Positions 7,924 to 16,152 of a DNA stretch of 64,000 nt are shown piece after piece. The stretch's first letter is position 1. Each line of letters starts with the position of its first letter. Under the pieces are notes generated by a model. The model did not search any database. It was not told the DNA's origin and worked only from the letters and a program-made list of their open reading frames with translations. A program made the translations under genes and the position numbers. The stretch comes from Streptomyces sp. BK340 (lineage in GTDB: Bacteria > Actinomycetota > Actinomycetes > Streptomycetales > Streptomycetaceae): positions 62,001-126,000 of the forward strand of contig NZ_VISR01000003.1 of the NCBI RefSeq assembly GCF_007827595.1, in the 5' to 3' direction.

Positions 7924-8823
7924 TCAGGGGCTCGCGAGACGGACCTCTACAGTGCCGTCAGGAGCGACCCGGCAGTCGAATCGCGGTTGGGGTGCCGTCG
8001 CCGGACCCTGGATGTTGGCACCGTCCGAGAGCCGGAACCGGCTTCCGTGCCACGGGCATTCGATGCAGCCCTCCAGGATCTTGCCCTCGTGGAGCGGCCC
8101 GTCCATGTGGCTGCACCGGTCGGCCAGCGCGTTCAGCACCCCGTCTTCGCCCCGTACAACGACCACCGCCACCTCGTCGGCCGTCCGCCGTACGGGCTCA
8201 CCCACGGGAAAGTCGTCCAGCTTCCCGACGCGGTGCCAGCCGGGCTCGACGAGCACGGGCACGGCTTCTGCGTGGTTGACGCCCGCGGCCTGCCGATAGG
8301 CGAGGTGACCGCCCAGTACGCCTCCGGCCGTGGCGATGGTCAGCCCCCCGAAGCCGAGCAGGCGGCCGAGCGCATGGCGCCCCTTCGTCCGCGCCGCCAG
8401 TGAGGCGGCGTACGCGGTGACCGCGGCGATGTTCGCCGCTGCGTGCACCAGGCCCACACGAGCCTGCCGGGGGCGCTGCTCCGCCCAGTCGACCCAGCCG
8501 GCCAGAGCCGCGGGTCCCGCGGCGACGAGGCCGACCGTCACCAGACGGCGTGCCGCACGACTCTCACCCGGGAACAGGTCCAGGATCGCGGCGGAGCTCC
8601 ATGAGCCGATGGGCAGTTGCACCAGAACGGGGTGGAGCGGGTGGCCGAGCCAGAGACCTCGCAGCACATCCCTGCCCTGGCCCAGGGGAAGTCCACGGAC
8701 GGCCTCGCGTACGGTCCCGGCGATGCCGTCGAGCGATTCCTGGCCTTCGAGGGCGTCCATGACTGTCGTGAGCGCAACGCCTCGCGCTCGCCGTGTTCCG
8801 GTCGTCGGTTTCGTGAACCTCAT
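7924..8823 (-). CDS. Rieske [2Fe-2S] protein fused to a DUF2231 membrane domain
   Basis: 299 residues in two parts. Residues about 45-175 form a DUF2231-type membrane domain with four hydrophobic helices and the hallmark GHPLHPVLVQLPIG near residue 60. Residues about 195-299 are a Rieske domain with Cys237-x-His239 (CSHMDG) and Cys256-x2-His259 (CPWHG), so cluster ligands are complete. Such fusions probably pass electrons at the membrane, often near catalase and pentose-phosphate genes in soil actinobacteria. The ATG at 8823 is favoured because GTCGGGG precedes it; the frame also allows 8865. Partner protein unknown. Confidence 0.9.
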   Translation of the reverse strand: MRFTKPTTGTRRARGVALTTVMDALEGQESLDGIAGTVREAVRGLPLGQGRDVLRGLWLGHPLHPVLVQLPIGSWSSAAILDLFPGESRAARRLVTVGLVAAGPAALAGWVDWAEQRPRQARVGLVHAAANIAAVTAYAASLAARTKGRHALGRLLGFGGLTIATAGGVLGGHLAYRQAAGVNHAEAVPVLVEPGWHRVGKLDDFPVGEPVRRTADEVAVVVVRGEDGVLNALADRCSHMDGPLHEGKILEGCIECPWHGSRFRLSDGANIQGPATAPQPRFDCRVAPDGTVEVRLASP

Positions 8824-9228
8824 GCACCCCGACTTTCCCCTCTCATTGAGGACAAACCGGATCATCGCTGAGACGACTGCAGCTCGGCAGTCAGGACCGG
8901 AGACCGATCATGAGCGAGCATGCCGGCGAGGAGTGCACGTGCACGTTCCGGGCCACTGACGGATGCCGGGCCGTCCTTCGCTCGAGGTTCGACGCCGTAG
9001 CCGTCCGCCCAGGGCAGGTGCGCGGCATGGTGAACCTGCTGGTGCGCGATCCACCGGGTGATCCAGAAGAGGCCCAGGGTCGCAGGGGATCCGTTGTCCG
9101 GAAGAAGTTTGGCGCGGCCGCTCGGGGTCACGCGTCCTGTGGGTCCCGAATCACGGCGGAGACAGACGCCCGCTTTTCTGCGTTCGTCCCGCGCAACGAC
9201 TGCGAAGCCCGACGAAAAGGGGAGTGTC
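8824..9228. other. 405-bp intergenic region, no supported gene
   Basis: Lies between the divergent Rieske-DUF2231 and catalase genes and must hold both promoters. The minus strand shows a short plausible protein stretch ([20 protein letters not shown], about 8990-9080) that may be a remnant, but I could not assign it to a family and no start, stop or ribosome site supports a gene. Confidence 0.5.
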
Positions 9229-10722
9229 ATGACGGAGATCCACGCCACCACCACCGACTCGGGCGCTCCAGTGGAGAGCGACGAACACTCACTGACCCTG
9301 GGACCCGGGGGGCCGATCCTCCTGCAGGACGCCTATCTGATCGAGCAGATGGCGCAGTTCAACCGAGAGCGGATTCCCGAGCGCCAGCCACATGCGAAAG
9401 GGAGCGGCGCCTTCGGCCGCTTCGAGGTGACCCACGACGTCAGCGCCTACACCAAGGCGGCCCTCTTCCAGCCGGGCGCCCGCACCGACCTGCTGGTGCG
9501 CTTCTCAACCGTGGCCGGCGAACGCGGCAGCCCGGACACCTGGCGCGACCCGCGCGGCTTCGCTGTGAAGTTCTACACCCGCGAAGGCAACTACGACATG
9601 GTCGGCAACAACACGCCGGTGTTCTTCGTGAAGGACCCGATGAAGTTCCAGCACTTCATCCGCTCGCAGAAGCGCCGCGCCGACAACAACCTGCGCGACC
9701 ATGACATGCAGTGGGACTTCTGGACGCTCTCTCCGGAGTCCGCGCACCAGGTCACCTGGCTGATGGGCGACCGCGGTATCCCGCGCAGCTGGCGCCACAT
9801 GAACGGCTACACCTCCCACACCTACATGTGGATCAACGCCTCCGGCGAGCGGTTCTGGGTGAAGTACCACTTCAAGACCGACCAGGGCATCGAGTGCTTC
9901 ACTCAGCACGAGGCCGACCAGATGGCCGCGATCGACACGGATTACCACACCCGGGATCTCTTCGAGCACATTCGTGACGGCGCCTTCCCCAGCTGGACCC
10001 TGCATGTGCAGGTCATGCCGTACGAGGAGGCGGCGGGCTACCGGTTCAACCCCTTCGACCTCACCAAGGTGTGGCCGCACGGGGACTACCCGCTCATCCC
10101 GGTCGGCCGGATGACGCTCGACCGCAACCCCACCGACAACCACGCCGAGATCGAGCAGGCGGCCTTCCAACCGAACAACATGGTCCCCGGCATCGGGCCG
10201 AGCCCGGACCGGATGCTGCTCGCCCGTCTCTTCTCGTACGCGGACGCGCACCGCCACCGCATCGGCGCGAACTACCAGCAGCTCCCGGTGAACGCCCCGG
10301 TCGCCGACGTCCGTTCCTACTCCAAGGACGGGGCGATGGCGTACCGGAAGACCGCCGATCCGGTCTACGCCCCGAACTCCAAGGGCGGCCCGGCGGCCGA
10401 CTCCGCCCGGTACTCCCCGCCGAGCTGGGAAGCGGACGGCGAGATCGTCCGCGCGGCCTACGTCAGCCACCCCGAGGACGACGACTGGGGGCAGCCCGGC
10501 ACGCTGGTGCGCGAAGTCATGGACGACGCGGCCCGTGACCGACTGGTCGACAACGTCGTGGGACACCTCCTCAACGGGGTCAGTGAGCCCGTCCTCGGAC
10601 GTGCCTTCAAGTACTGGTCGAACATCGACGAAACCATCGGCAAACGCGTCGCCGACGGCGTGCGAGCGGAGTCCCACGAAAAGGACCCGAAGGCGGCGGA
10701 ACAGGGTAATCCCCGAGAGTGA
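9229..10722 (+). CDS. Monofunctional heme catalase
   Basis: 497 residues, the usual length for clade 3 small-subunit catalases, which dismutate hydrogen peroxide in the cytosol. Distal heme residues are present: His55 in RQPHAKG and Asn127 in [12 protein letters not shown]. The proximal heme ligand Tyr is in [14 protein letters not shown], near residue 337. The sequence has RQPHAKG where most catalases have RVVHAKG. AAGGGGAG precedes the ATG at 9229; a long upstream in-frame extension has no catalase homology. A 54-codon acidic gene follows 13 bp later and is probably co-transcribed. Confidence 0.96.
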   Translation: MTEIHATTTDSGAPVESDEHSLTLGPGGPILLQDAYLIEQMAQFNRERIPERQPHAKGSGAFGRFEVTHDVSAYTKAALFQPGARTDLLVRFSTVAGERGSPDTWRDPRGFAVKFYTREGNYDMVGNNTPVFFVKDPMKFQHFIRSQKRRADNNLRDHDMQWDFWTLSPESAHQVTWLMGDRGIPRSWRHMNGYTSHTYMWINASGERFWVKYHFKTDQGIECFTQHEADQMAAIDTDYHTRDLFEHIRDGAFPSWTLHVQVMPYEEAAGYRFNPFDLTKVWPHGDYPLIPVGRMTLDRNPTDNHAEIEQAAFQPNNMVPGIGPSPDRMLLARLFSYADAHRHRIGANYQQLPVNAPVADVRSYSKDGAMAYRKTADPVYAPNSKGGPAADSARYSPPSWEADGEIVRAAYVSHPEDDDWGQPGTLVREVMDDAARDRLVDNVVGHLLNGVSEPVLGRAFKYWSNIDETIGKRVADGVRAESHEKDPKAAEQGNPRE

Positions 10723-10735
10723 GAGCGAGAATCTC

Positions 10736-10899
10736 ATGAAGACCCCCGGTGAAAACGACACACCTCCAGTCGACGACGAGACGCGGCAACGGTCTGCGGA
10801 GCAGCGGAACATCACCGCACCCACGCCGCGAGACGTCCGGGAAAAGGCCGAGGCCGAGGGTGATGACGAGCCCGAATCCCCTACCGGAGACGGAATCTG
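10736..10899 (+). CDS. Small acidic hydrophilic protein downstream of catalase
   Basis: 54 residues (stop ends at about 10900), rich in Glu, Asp, Pro and Arg, with a PRDVREKAEAEGDDEPE stretch and no hydrophobic or cysteine-containing segment. It starts 13 bp after the catalase stop with GAGCGAGA upstream. Composition suggests an intrinsically disordered stress protein. I do not recognise the family; codon usage fits a real gene. Confidence 0.55.
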
Positions 10900-10924
10900 A
10901 CCGCGGTCGCAGTGCCGGCGACCT

Positions 10925-11150
10925 TTCCTATGCGCGACTCGCCCCGAAGTGCCGGGCGGTGTCGAAGTCCGTGGGCCGGTCCCTCCGTGGGCCGGTCCGG
11001 TGGGACCAGCAGATGGAGGCCGCGCGACCCCGTCGTCATCAGCGCGGGCCACAGGCCGAGCTCGGTGAGCAGGTCCCCCGGGTCGCCGCGCGTCCTCGAA
11101 GCCGTCGCGCGAGTCGTCGGACGGGCATGACCAGCCGTCGGTCCCCGAGG
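10925..11150 (-). pseudogene. Remnant of a LigD-type polymerase/primase domain
   Basis: Three minus-strand frames together match the LigD polymerase domain in order. First RLVM and PSDDSRDGFEDARR, equivalent to the DLDPSDD..FE.VR segment; then LLTELGLWPALMTTGSRGLH, the conserved nucleotide-binding stretch; then DFDTARHFGASRA before a stop. Each switch of frame needs an indel and the rest of the protein is missing. In intact form this domain supplies ribonucleotides during Ku/LigD end joining. The copy here is dead, but its place beside catalase suggests an earlier DNA-repair component of this stress block. Confidence 0.7.
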
Positions 11151-11220
11151 TGGCTCGGCATCAGAGGCGCGATATCGCGGTAGGTCGGTGAACGGGCGGT
11201 CCCGTCTTGCGGGGACGGGC

Positions 11221-11844
11221 TCATGACGGACCTCCGGGATGGTGCGTCGTTTCCTCCGGGGCGGGCCGCCGGCCACCACGGAAATTCACTTCCATCGCCT
11301 GGACAATCCGGGCACCCATGTTGCACTCCATCATTTCCAGCGCGGCGGCCTCCAGATGCGGGTGGATCGAGGCGACGGCATCGCGCGGCACCGTGACGTC
11401 CAGATGGCGGATGTGCGCGTCGAGGGCGGAGTACAGGACGCACTGCTCGGTGACCTGCCCGGCCAGTACCACCGTTCCGACGTCCAGTTGCCACAGCAGG
11501 TACGACATGGGCGTGTCGTGGAAGACCGAGTGCCGGGTCTTGACCACGAAGAGGGAGTCGTCGTCCGGCCGGATCGGCTCGACCAGGCCGGCGTGCGGGC
11601 GGGACAGCGCCGCCTCGACCAGTTCGCCGTGATGGGAGCGCCAGAGGCCGAAGTTGTCGTTCGCGTAGATCACCGGTACGCACGCGTCCCGGGCCCGGCC
11701 GATCAGCTCCGCCAGGACCGGTACCACCCGCTCGGCCGCGGGCAGCAGCAGCTCGGCGTCCTCATGCTCGTACGTGTTGATCATGTCGATCACGACGAGC
11801 GCGCTGCCGCCGGTCTCTCCCGGTCCGGACACGGTGTCCACCAC
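11221..11844 (-). CDS. Isochorismatase-family cysteine hydrolase
   Basis: 207 residues with the catalytic triad of the family: Asp20 (ALVVIDM), Lys101 (VVKTRHS) and Cys134 (VTEQCVL). The cis-peptide region VVLAGQVTEQC is well kept. Members hydrolyse isochorismate, nicotinamide or N-carbamoyl compounds; sequence alone does not separate them. It starts 9 bp after the F420-type oxidoreductase stop, so the two form an operon. Confidence 0.9.
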   Translation of the reverse strand: MVDTVSGPGETGGSALVVIDMINTYEHEDAELLLPAAERVVPVLAELIGRARDACVPVIYANDNFGLWRSHHGELVEAALSRPHAGLVEPIRPDDDSLFVVKTRHSVFHDTPMSYLLWQLDVGTVVLAGQVTEQCVLYSALDAHIRHLDVTVPRDAVASIHPHLEAAALEMMECNMGARIVQAMEVNFRGGRRPAPEETTHHPGGPS

Positions 11845-11853
11845 CTCGTGCGG

Positions 11854-12810
11854 TCAGTCCCGCAGCCGCGGCAGGACCTTGGTGCGGTAGAAGTCGAAGA
11901 AGCCCTGCTGATCCTTGCCGATCTGGTTTACGTACACGGTGTCGAACCCCGCGTCGACGAACGCCGACAGCGCCCCGACATGGGCATCCGGATCGTCGCC
12001 GCAGGTCACGGCCTGCGCCACCTGCTCCTCGGTGACCAGCTGGGACGCCTGGGCGAAGTGGGCCGGGGTGGGCAGGACCTGCAGGAGTTCGCCGGGCAGC
12101 TGCTCGGTGGCCCACAGCCGGTGCGCGGTGCGGACCGCCGCCCGTTCGTCCGTGCCCCAGCACACCTTGAGGCCGCCGTACACCGGCTTGGTGCCCCCGC
12201 AACCGCGCCGGAACCGCTCCACCAGGGGCTCGTCCGGCATCATCGTGATCAGCCCGTCGCCGATGCGCGCGGCGACCTCGGCGGCCTGCGGGCCGAAGGC
12301 CGAGACGTCGATCGGCACCGGTTCGTCGGGCAGCGTGTACAGACGGGCGTTCTCCACGGTGTAGTGCCTGCCGTGGTGGCTGGTCTGCTCCCCGGTGAAC
12401 AGCTGCCGGATGATCTGGAGCGCCTCCTCCAGCATCTCCAGGCGTACCGGCGCCTCGGGCCAGACGGTCCCGAGGATGTGTTCATTGAGCGCCTCGCCGG
12501 TGCCCACGCCCAGGCGGAAGCGCCCGCCCAGCTGTACCGCGCTGGTCGCGGCCGCCTGGGCGATCACTGCCGGGTGCGTGCGCACCAGCGGACTGGTCAC
12601 CGCTGTCTCCACCGGCAGCGACACCGCCTGGGACAGCGCGCCGATCACCGACCACACGAACGGGCTCTGGCCTTGGCCGTCGTGCCAGGGATGGTAGTGA
12701 TCGGATATCCACAGCGACTCGAAACCGGCTTGCTCGGCCATCCGCGCCTGGTCGACGAGTTCCGCCGGGGTGTGCTCCTCGCACGACAGGAAGTATCCGA
12801 AGCCCGCCAT
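11854..12810 (-). CDS. F420-dependent LLM-class oxidoreductase, glucose-6-phosphate-dehydrogenase-like (TIGR03557 type)
   Basis: 318 residues of the luciferase-like monooxygenase TIM barrel. The N-terminus GFGYFLSCEEHTP and the motifs FESLWISDHYHPW, LGVGTGEALNEH and GDGLITMMP match the TIGR03557 family, which includes F420-dependent glucose-6-phosphate dehydrogenase (FGD) relatives. Such enzymes use cofactor F420 for hydride transfer. The start at 12810 has GGAGAG upstream. It is downstream of the zwf operon on the same strand, behind a hairpin, so it can be transcribed separately. Substrate unproven: glucose-6-phosphate is suggested by both family and neighbours. Confidence 0.85.
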   Translation of the reverse strand: MAGFGYFLSCEEHTPAELVDQARMAEQAGFESLWISDHYHPWHDGQGQSPFVWSVIGALSQAVSLPVETAVTSPLVRTHPAVIAQAAATSAVQLGGRFRLGVGTGEALNEHILGTVWPEAPVRLEMLEEALQIIRQLFTGEQTSHHGRHYTVENARLYTLPDEPVPIDVSAFGPQAAEVAARIGDGLITMMPDEPLVERFRRGCGGTKPVYGGLKVCWGTDERAAVRTAHRLWATEQLPGELLQVLPTPAHFAQASQLVTEEQVAQAVTCGDDPDAHVGALSAFVDAGFDTVYVNQIGKDQQGFFDFYRTKVLPRLRD

Positions 12811-12920
12811 CGTCTCTCCTGAACCGCGTCTGTGAAGGGGGTCCGCTGTCGAGTACCCAGTGGCCACCGGTCTGTGCACGGCGTGTCGCCCGGATCAGGA
12901 GGAGTACCGGGCGGGCGGGT

Positions 12921-12940
12921 CCTCGGCCCTGGGGCCGAGG
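12921..12940 (-). terminator. Hairpin directly after the zwf stop
   Basis: CCTCGGCCC (12921-12929) and GGGCCGAGG (12932-12940) form a 9-bp perfect stem 2 bp beyond the zwf stop codon on the minus strand. There is no clear U-run, as is usual in Streptomyces. Likely end of the pentose-phosphate operon. Confidence 0.65.
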
Positions 12941-12942
12941 GC

Positions 12943-14361
12943 TCAGATGCCGTTGCCGGAGGACCTCGCCGGCAGCCATGGTTCGTACCAGCCCGGATAT
13001 CCGGCGACGATCTTGCTCGCTGCCGCCGGTCCCCAGGTCCCCTGCCGGTAGCGCTCGGGGTCGCCGGGCGCCTCCAGCAGTGGCTGGACGATTCGCCAGG
13101 TCTCCTCCACCGAGTCCTCACGGGTGAACAGGCTCGCGTTGCCCTGCATCGCATCACTGAGCAGACGTTCGTACGGCTGGGGTGCCTCCCCGAGCGCGGA
13201 CTCGAAGAGGAGGTCGAGGTCCACCAGCTGCGTGTCCTGCTTGCCGGGCTGCTTGGCCTGGATGCGGAAGTTCACGCCGGGGCTCGGATCGATCCGCAGG
13301 ATCCACTGGCCGGGCTCGGGTGCGAACTGCTCCGCGAACGCAAGCCGCGGCGGGCGCTTGAAGACGATCCGGATCTCGGTCACTCGCTCGGGGAGCGACT
13401 TGCCGGCGCGGATGAAGAACGGCACCCCGGACCAGCGCCAGTTCTCGACCTCCAGTCGCAACCCGACGAAGGTCTCGGTGCGCGAGTGCGGCTGCACGCC
13501 GGGGACCTCCAGGTACCCCTCGTACTGCCCGCGGACGTAGTGGGCCGGGTCGGCGTCGGGGATCGCCCGGAACACATCGACCCGGCGGTCCCGGAGCGCG
13601 TCCGCATCGGCGGCTGACGGCGGCTCGGACGCCACCAGGGCGAGCAGCTGCAGGAGATGGTTCTGCACGACGTCGCGGAGCGCGCCGACGGGGTCGTAGA
13701 AATGGCCGCGGTCCTCGACCCCGAAGTCCTCGGCCATGGTGATCTGCACGCAGGCGATGTGGTCGCGGTTCCACACCGGCTCGAACACGGAGTTGGCGAA
13801 CCGCAGGAACTGGATGTCCATCGCCGGCTCCTTGCCGAGGAAGTGGTCGATCCTCAGCAGCTGGTCCTCGTCGAGGAGCTGACGCAGCTCGGCGTTGAGC
13901 GCGCGCGCCGACGCGAGGTCGTGCCCGAACGGTTTCTCCACGACGACCCGGGCGCCCTTGGTCAGCCCGACGCCTGCCAGCCCCTCGGCCACCCGGGCGA
14001 ACAGCGACGGCGGGATCTCCAGATAGAACACCGGGTGCCGCTTGCCGTCGACCGCCCGGGCAAGGCGATGGTAGGTCTCCGGGTCGGCGTAATCGCCCTG
14101 CACATAGCTGAGTCGGGCGGCGAACCGGGCCAGGACGCTCTCGTCCAGCGGCTCGCCCGCTGCCTTGATCGCCGCGCGGGCGTGGTCACGCAGCGCGTCG
14201 TCCGACCAGCCGTCGCGCGCCACTCCGACGATCGGGCAGGTCAGCAGCTTGCGTCGCTCGAGCCGATAGAGCGAGCGGAACGTCATCTTACGAGCGAGGT
14301 CGCCACTGATCCCGAAAATGACCAGCACGTCGGCGGGAACGTTCGACGAGTTCGAAGCCAC
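12943..14361 (-). CDS. zwf: Glucose-6-phosphate 1-dehydrogenase
   Basis: 472 residues. Oxidises glucose-6-phosphate to 6-phosphogluconolactone with NAD(P)+. Visible motifs: nucleotide-binding GISGDLARK (17-25), EKPFGHDL (142-149) and the active-site RIDHFLGKEP (170-179) with the catalytic His. The helix after the dinucleotide motif (MTFRSLYRL) departs from the common KLxPALY form, which marks it as a divergent paralogue. The GTG at 14361 is chosen because AAGGAGG precedes it by a good spacing; the ATG at 14391 lacks one. Last gene of the operon ppgK-tkt-gnd-pgl-zwf. No opcA gene is next to it. Confidence 0.96.
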   Translation of the reverse strand: MASNSSNVPADVLVIFGISGDLARKMTFRSLYRLERRKLLTCPIVGVARDGWSDDALRDHARAAIKAAGEPLDESVLARFAARLSYVQGDYADPETYHRLARAVDGKRHPVFYLEIPPSLFARVAEGLAGVGLTKGARVVVEKPFGHDLASARALNAELRQLLDEDQLLRIDHFLGKEPAMDIQFLRFANSVFEPVWNRDHIACVQITMAEDFGVEDRGHFYDPVGALRDVVQNHLLQLLALVASEPPSAADADALRDRRVDVFRAIPDADPAHYVRGQYEGYLEVPGVQPHSRTETFVGLRLEVENWRWSGVPFFIRAGKSLPERVTEIRIVFKRPPRLAFAEQFAPEPGQWILRIDPSPGVNFRIQAKQPGKQDTQLVDLDLLFESALGEAPQPYERLLSDAMQGNASLFTREDSVEETWRIVQPLLEAPGDPERYRQGTWGPAAASKIVAGYPGWYEPWLPARSSGNGI

Positions 14362-14403
14362 CTCATCCTCCTTACGGAGCCGACACCGCAATGGGGTCGG
14401 TCA

Positions 14404-15105
14404 TCATGGTCCTGCCGGCGGCCGGGCGCCGGCGCGAGCAGGACCCCGGCCGGCCGCCGCCGCGTCCGCGAGGACGAGCGAAGCCGCCGCCTCGACCCGG
14501 GCGGCGGGAATCGACCGGTCTCCCGCGACGAGCCTCGAGAGCGGTTCGCGGTTGTCCGCACCGGTGACGAACCAGAGCACCTGCTGGGCGCGAGCCGGCG
14601 CGGGACGGGTGAGTGTCATGCGCCGGTGGCCCATGTACGGCGCCGTCAGGGCCGCCGGCCGGTCCGGGACTTCGAGCACCGGGTCCCGCGGCACCCGCGA
14701 GACGGTGTGCCCGTCCGGACCGAGGCCCAGGTGGACGAGGTCGAATCGCTCGGGCAGCGACCCCCCGTAGGCGGCGGCCGCCGCGTCGAGGCCGGCGTCG
14801 TTCACGGGCATCACGATGACCTCGGCCGGGGCCGTACCGAGGCTCTCCCGCCGGTGGGTGAGGTTACGGTCCGGGTCGCCGTCGGGCGCGACCCGCTCGT
14901 CGACCCGGAACACCCCCGCCTGTTCCCAGGGGCGGTCCTCATGGGCGAGCCGCGCGAACATCGCCCAGGGTGTGTGCCCCCCGCTGACGGCGAAGGTGAA
15001 TCGGCCGCGGGCCCGCACGCAGGCCCGGGCCGGCCGCGCCACGAACGCCGCCGCGGTGCCGGCGACCGCATCGGGGTCGGCGACGACCTCGAGCTCGTGA
15101 TGCAC
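14404..15105 (-). CDS. pgl: 6-phosphogluconolactonase (DevB type)
   Basis: 233 residues. Hydrolyses 6-phosphogluconolactone to 6-phosphogluconate. The family motifs FAVSGGHTP (sugar-phosphate loop), VDERVAPDGDPDRN and LGPDGHT are all present; the segment after GHT (VSRVPRDP) is less typical than the usual ASLFP. The GTG at 15105 starts 5 bp after the gnd stop, with GAAGG inside the gnd end as ribosome site, so the genes are coupled. Longer open frame to 15360 only shadows gnd. Confidence 0.93.
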   Translation of the reverse strand: MHHELEVVADPDAVAGTAAAFVARPARACVRARGRFTFAVSGGHTPWAMFARLAHEDRPWEQAGVFRVDERVAPDGDPDRNLTHRRESLGTAPAEVIVMPVNDAGLDAAAAAYGGSLPERFDLVHLGLGPDGHTVSRVPRDPVLEVPDRPAALTAPYMGHRRMTLTRPAPARAQQVLWFVTGADNREPLSRLVAGDRSIPAARVEAAASLVLADAAAAGRGPARAGARPPAGP

Positions 15106-15110
15106 AGCGG

Positions 15111-16142
15111 TCAGCCCTTCTTTTCGGCGTGCCCGCCGAACTCGGAGCGCATCGCCGAGAGGATCTTGTCGGTGAACTCCCCGGCCTGCCTGGACTCGAA
15201 GCGCTCGTAGAGCGAGGTGGTGATGACCGGTACCGGGACGCCCTCGTCCACCGCGGCGAGGACGGTCCAGCGGCCTTCCCCGGAGTCGGAGACCCGCCCG
15301 GCGAAGTCGTCGAGGGAGGGTGAACTGGCGAAGGCGTCGGCGATCAGGTCGACCAGCCACGAGCCGACGACCGAGCCGCGCCGCCAGACCTCGGCCACCT
15401 CACCGACGTCGATGTCGTACTGGTAGGCCCACGGATCGCGCAGCGGCGTCGTCTCCGCGTCGACCTCCTGCCGGCTCTTGCCCGCGTTCGCGCGCTTGAT
15501 GACGCTGAGACCCTCGGCGATCGCGGCCATCATCCCGTACTCGACCCCGTTGTGGACCATCTTCACGAAGTGTCCGGCGCCGTTCGGCCCGCAGTGCAGG
15601 TACCCGTGCGGGGCGGTGCCGTCGGTCCGGGTGCGGCTCGGCGTCGGCTCGGCGCTGCCCTCGCCGGGAGCGATCGTCTTGAAGATCGGGTCGAGATGGG
15701 CCACGACCTCGTCCTCGCCGCCGATCATCAGGCAGTAGCCGCGCTCCAGCCCCCAGACCCCACCGCTGGTCCCGCAGTCGACATAGTGCAGTGACTTGTC
15801 GGCAAGACGCCTGGCGCGCGTGATGTCGTCGCGGTAGTAGGAATTGCCGCCGTCGATGAGGATGTCGCCGGGCTCCAGCAACGGCTCGAGCTGGTCGAGG
15901 ATGGAGTCGACGATCGCAGCGGGAACCATGAGCCACAGGGCCCGTGGCTTGTCGAGTTTCGCAACGAGATCCCCGAGTGAGTCCGCGCCCGTCGCGCCCT
16001 CGCCGGCCAGTTCGGCGACGGCGGCCGCGTTGACGTCGGACACGACGCAGTGGTGGCCGTCCCGCATCAGCCGGCGCACCAGGTTCGCCCCCATCCGGCC
16101 GAGCCCGATCATCCCGAGTTGCATGGGCTTGTCTGTCGCCAT
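15111..16142 (-). CDS. gnd: 6-phosphogluconate dehydrogenase, decarboxylating, short GndA/YqeC type
   Basis: 343 residues. Converts 6-phosphogluconate to ribulose-5-phosphate and CO2. N-terminal Rossmann motif GMIGLGRMGANL (residues 9-20), substrate stretch LIDGGNSYYRDD, catalytic DCGTSGGVWGL and KMVHNGVEYGMM with the catalytic Lys. The short form (about 300-350 residues against about 470) is often reported as NAD-preferring. An unusual 20-residue insertion (around EGSAEPTPSRTRTDGTAP) lies in the middle and is typical of actinobacterial copies. 10 bp separate it from tkt. Confidence 0.95.
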   Translation of the reverse strand: MATDKPMQLGMIGLGRMGANLVRRLMRDGHHCVVSDVNAAAVAELAGEGATGADSLGDLVAKLDKPRALWLMVPAAIVDSILDQLEPLLEPGDILIDGGNSYYRDDITRARRLADKSLHYVDCGTSGGVWGLERGYCLMIGGEDEVVAHLDPIFKTIAPGEGSAEPTPSRTRTDGTAPHGYLHCGPNGAGHFVKMVHNGVEYGMMAAIAEGLSVIKRANAGKSRQEVDAETTPLRDPWAYQYDIDVGEVAEVWRRGSVVGSWLVDLIADAFASSPSLDDFAGRVSDSGEGRWTVLAAVDEGVPVPVITTSLYERFESRQAGEFTDKILSAMRSEFGGHAEKKG

Positions 16143-16152
16143 GTGGTGCCTC

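Noticed and set aside
8862..9254. 130-residue minus-strand frame upstream of catalase
   Set aside because: Part ([18 protein letters not shown]) looks protein-like, but no family, start or ribosome site could be supported, so it is left as an intergenic remark.
12832..13617. Plus-strand frame opposite zwf
   Set aside because: Antisense of zwf without independent support.
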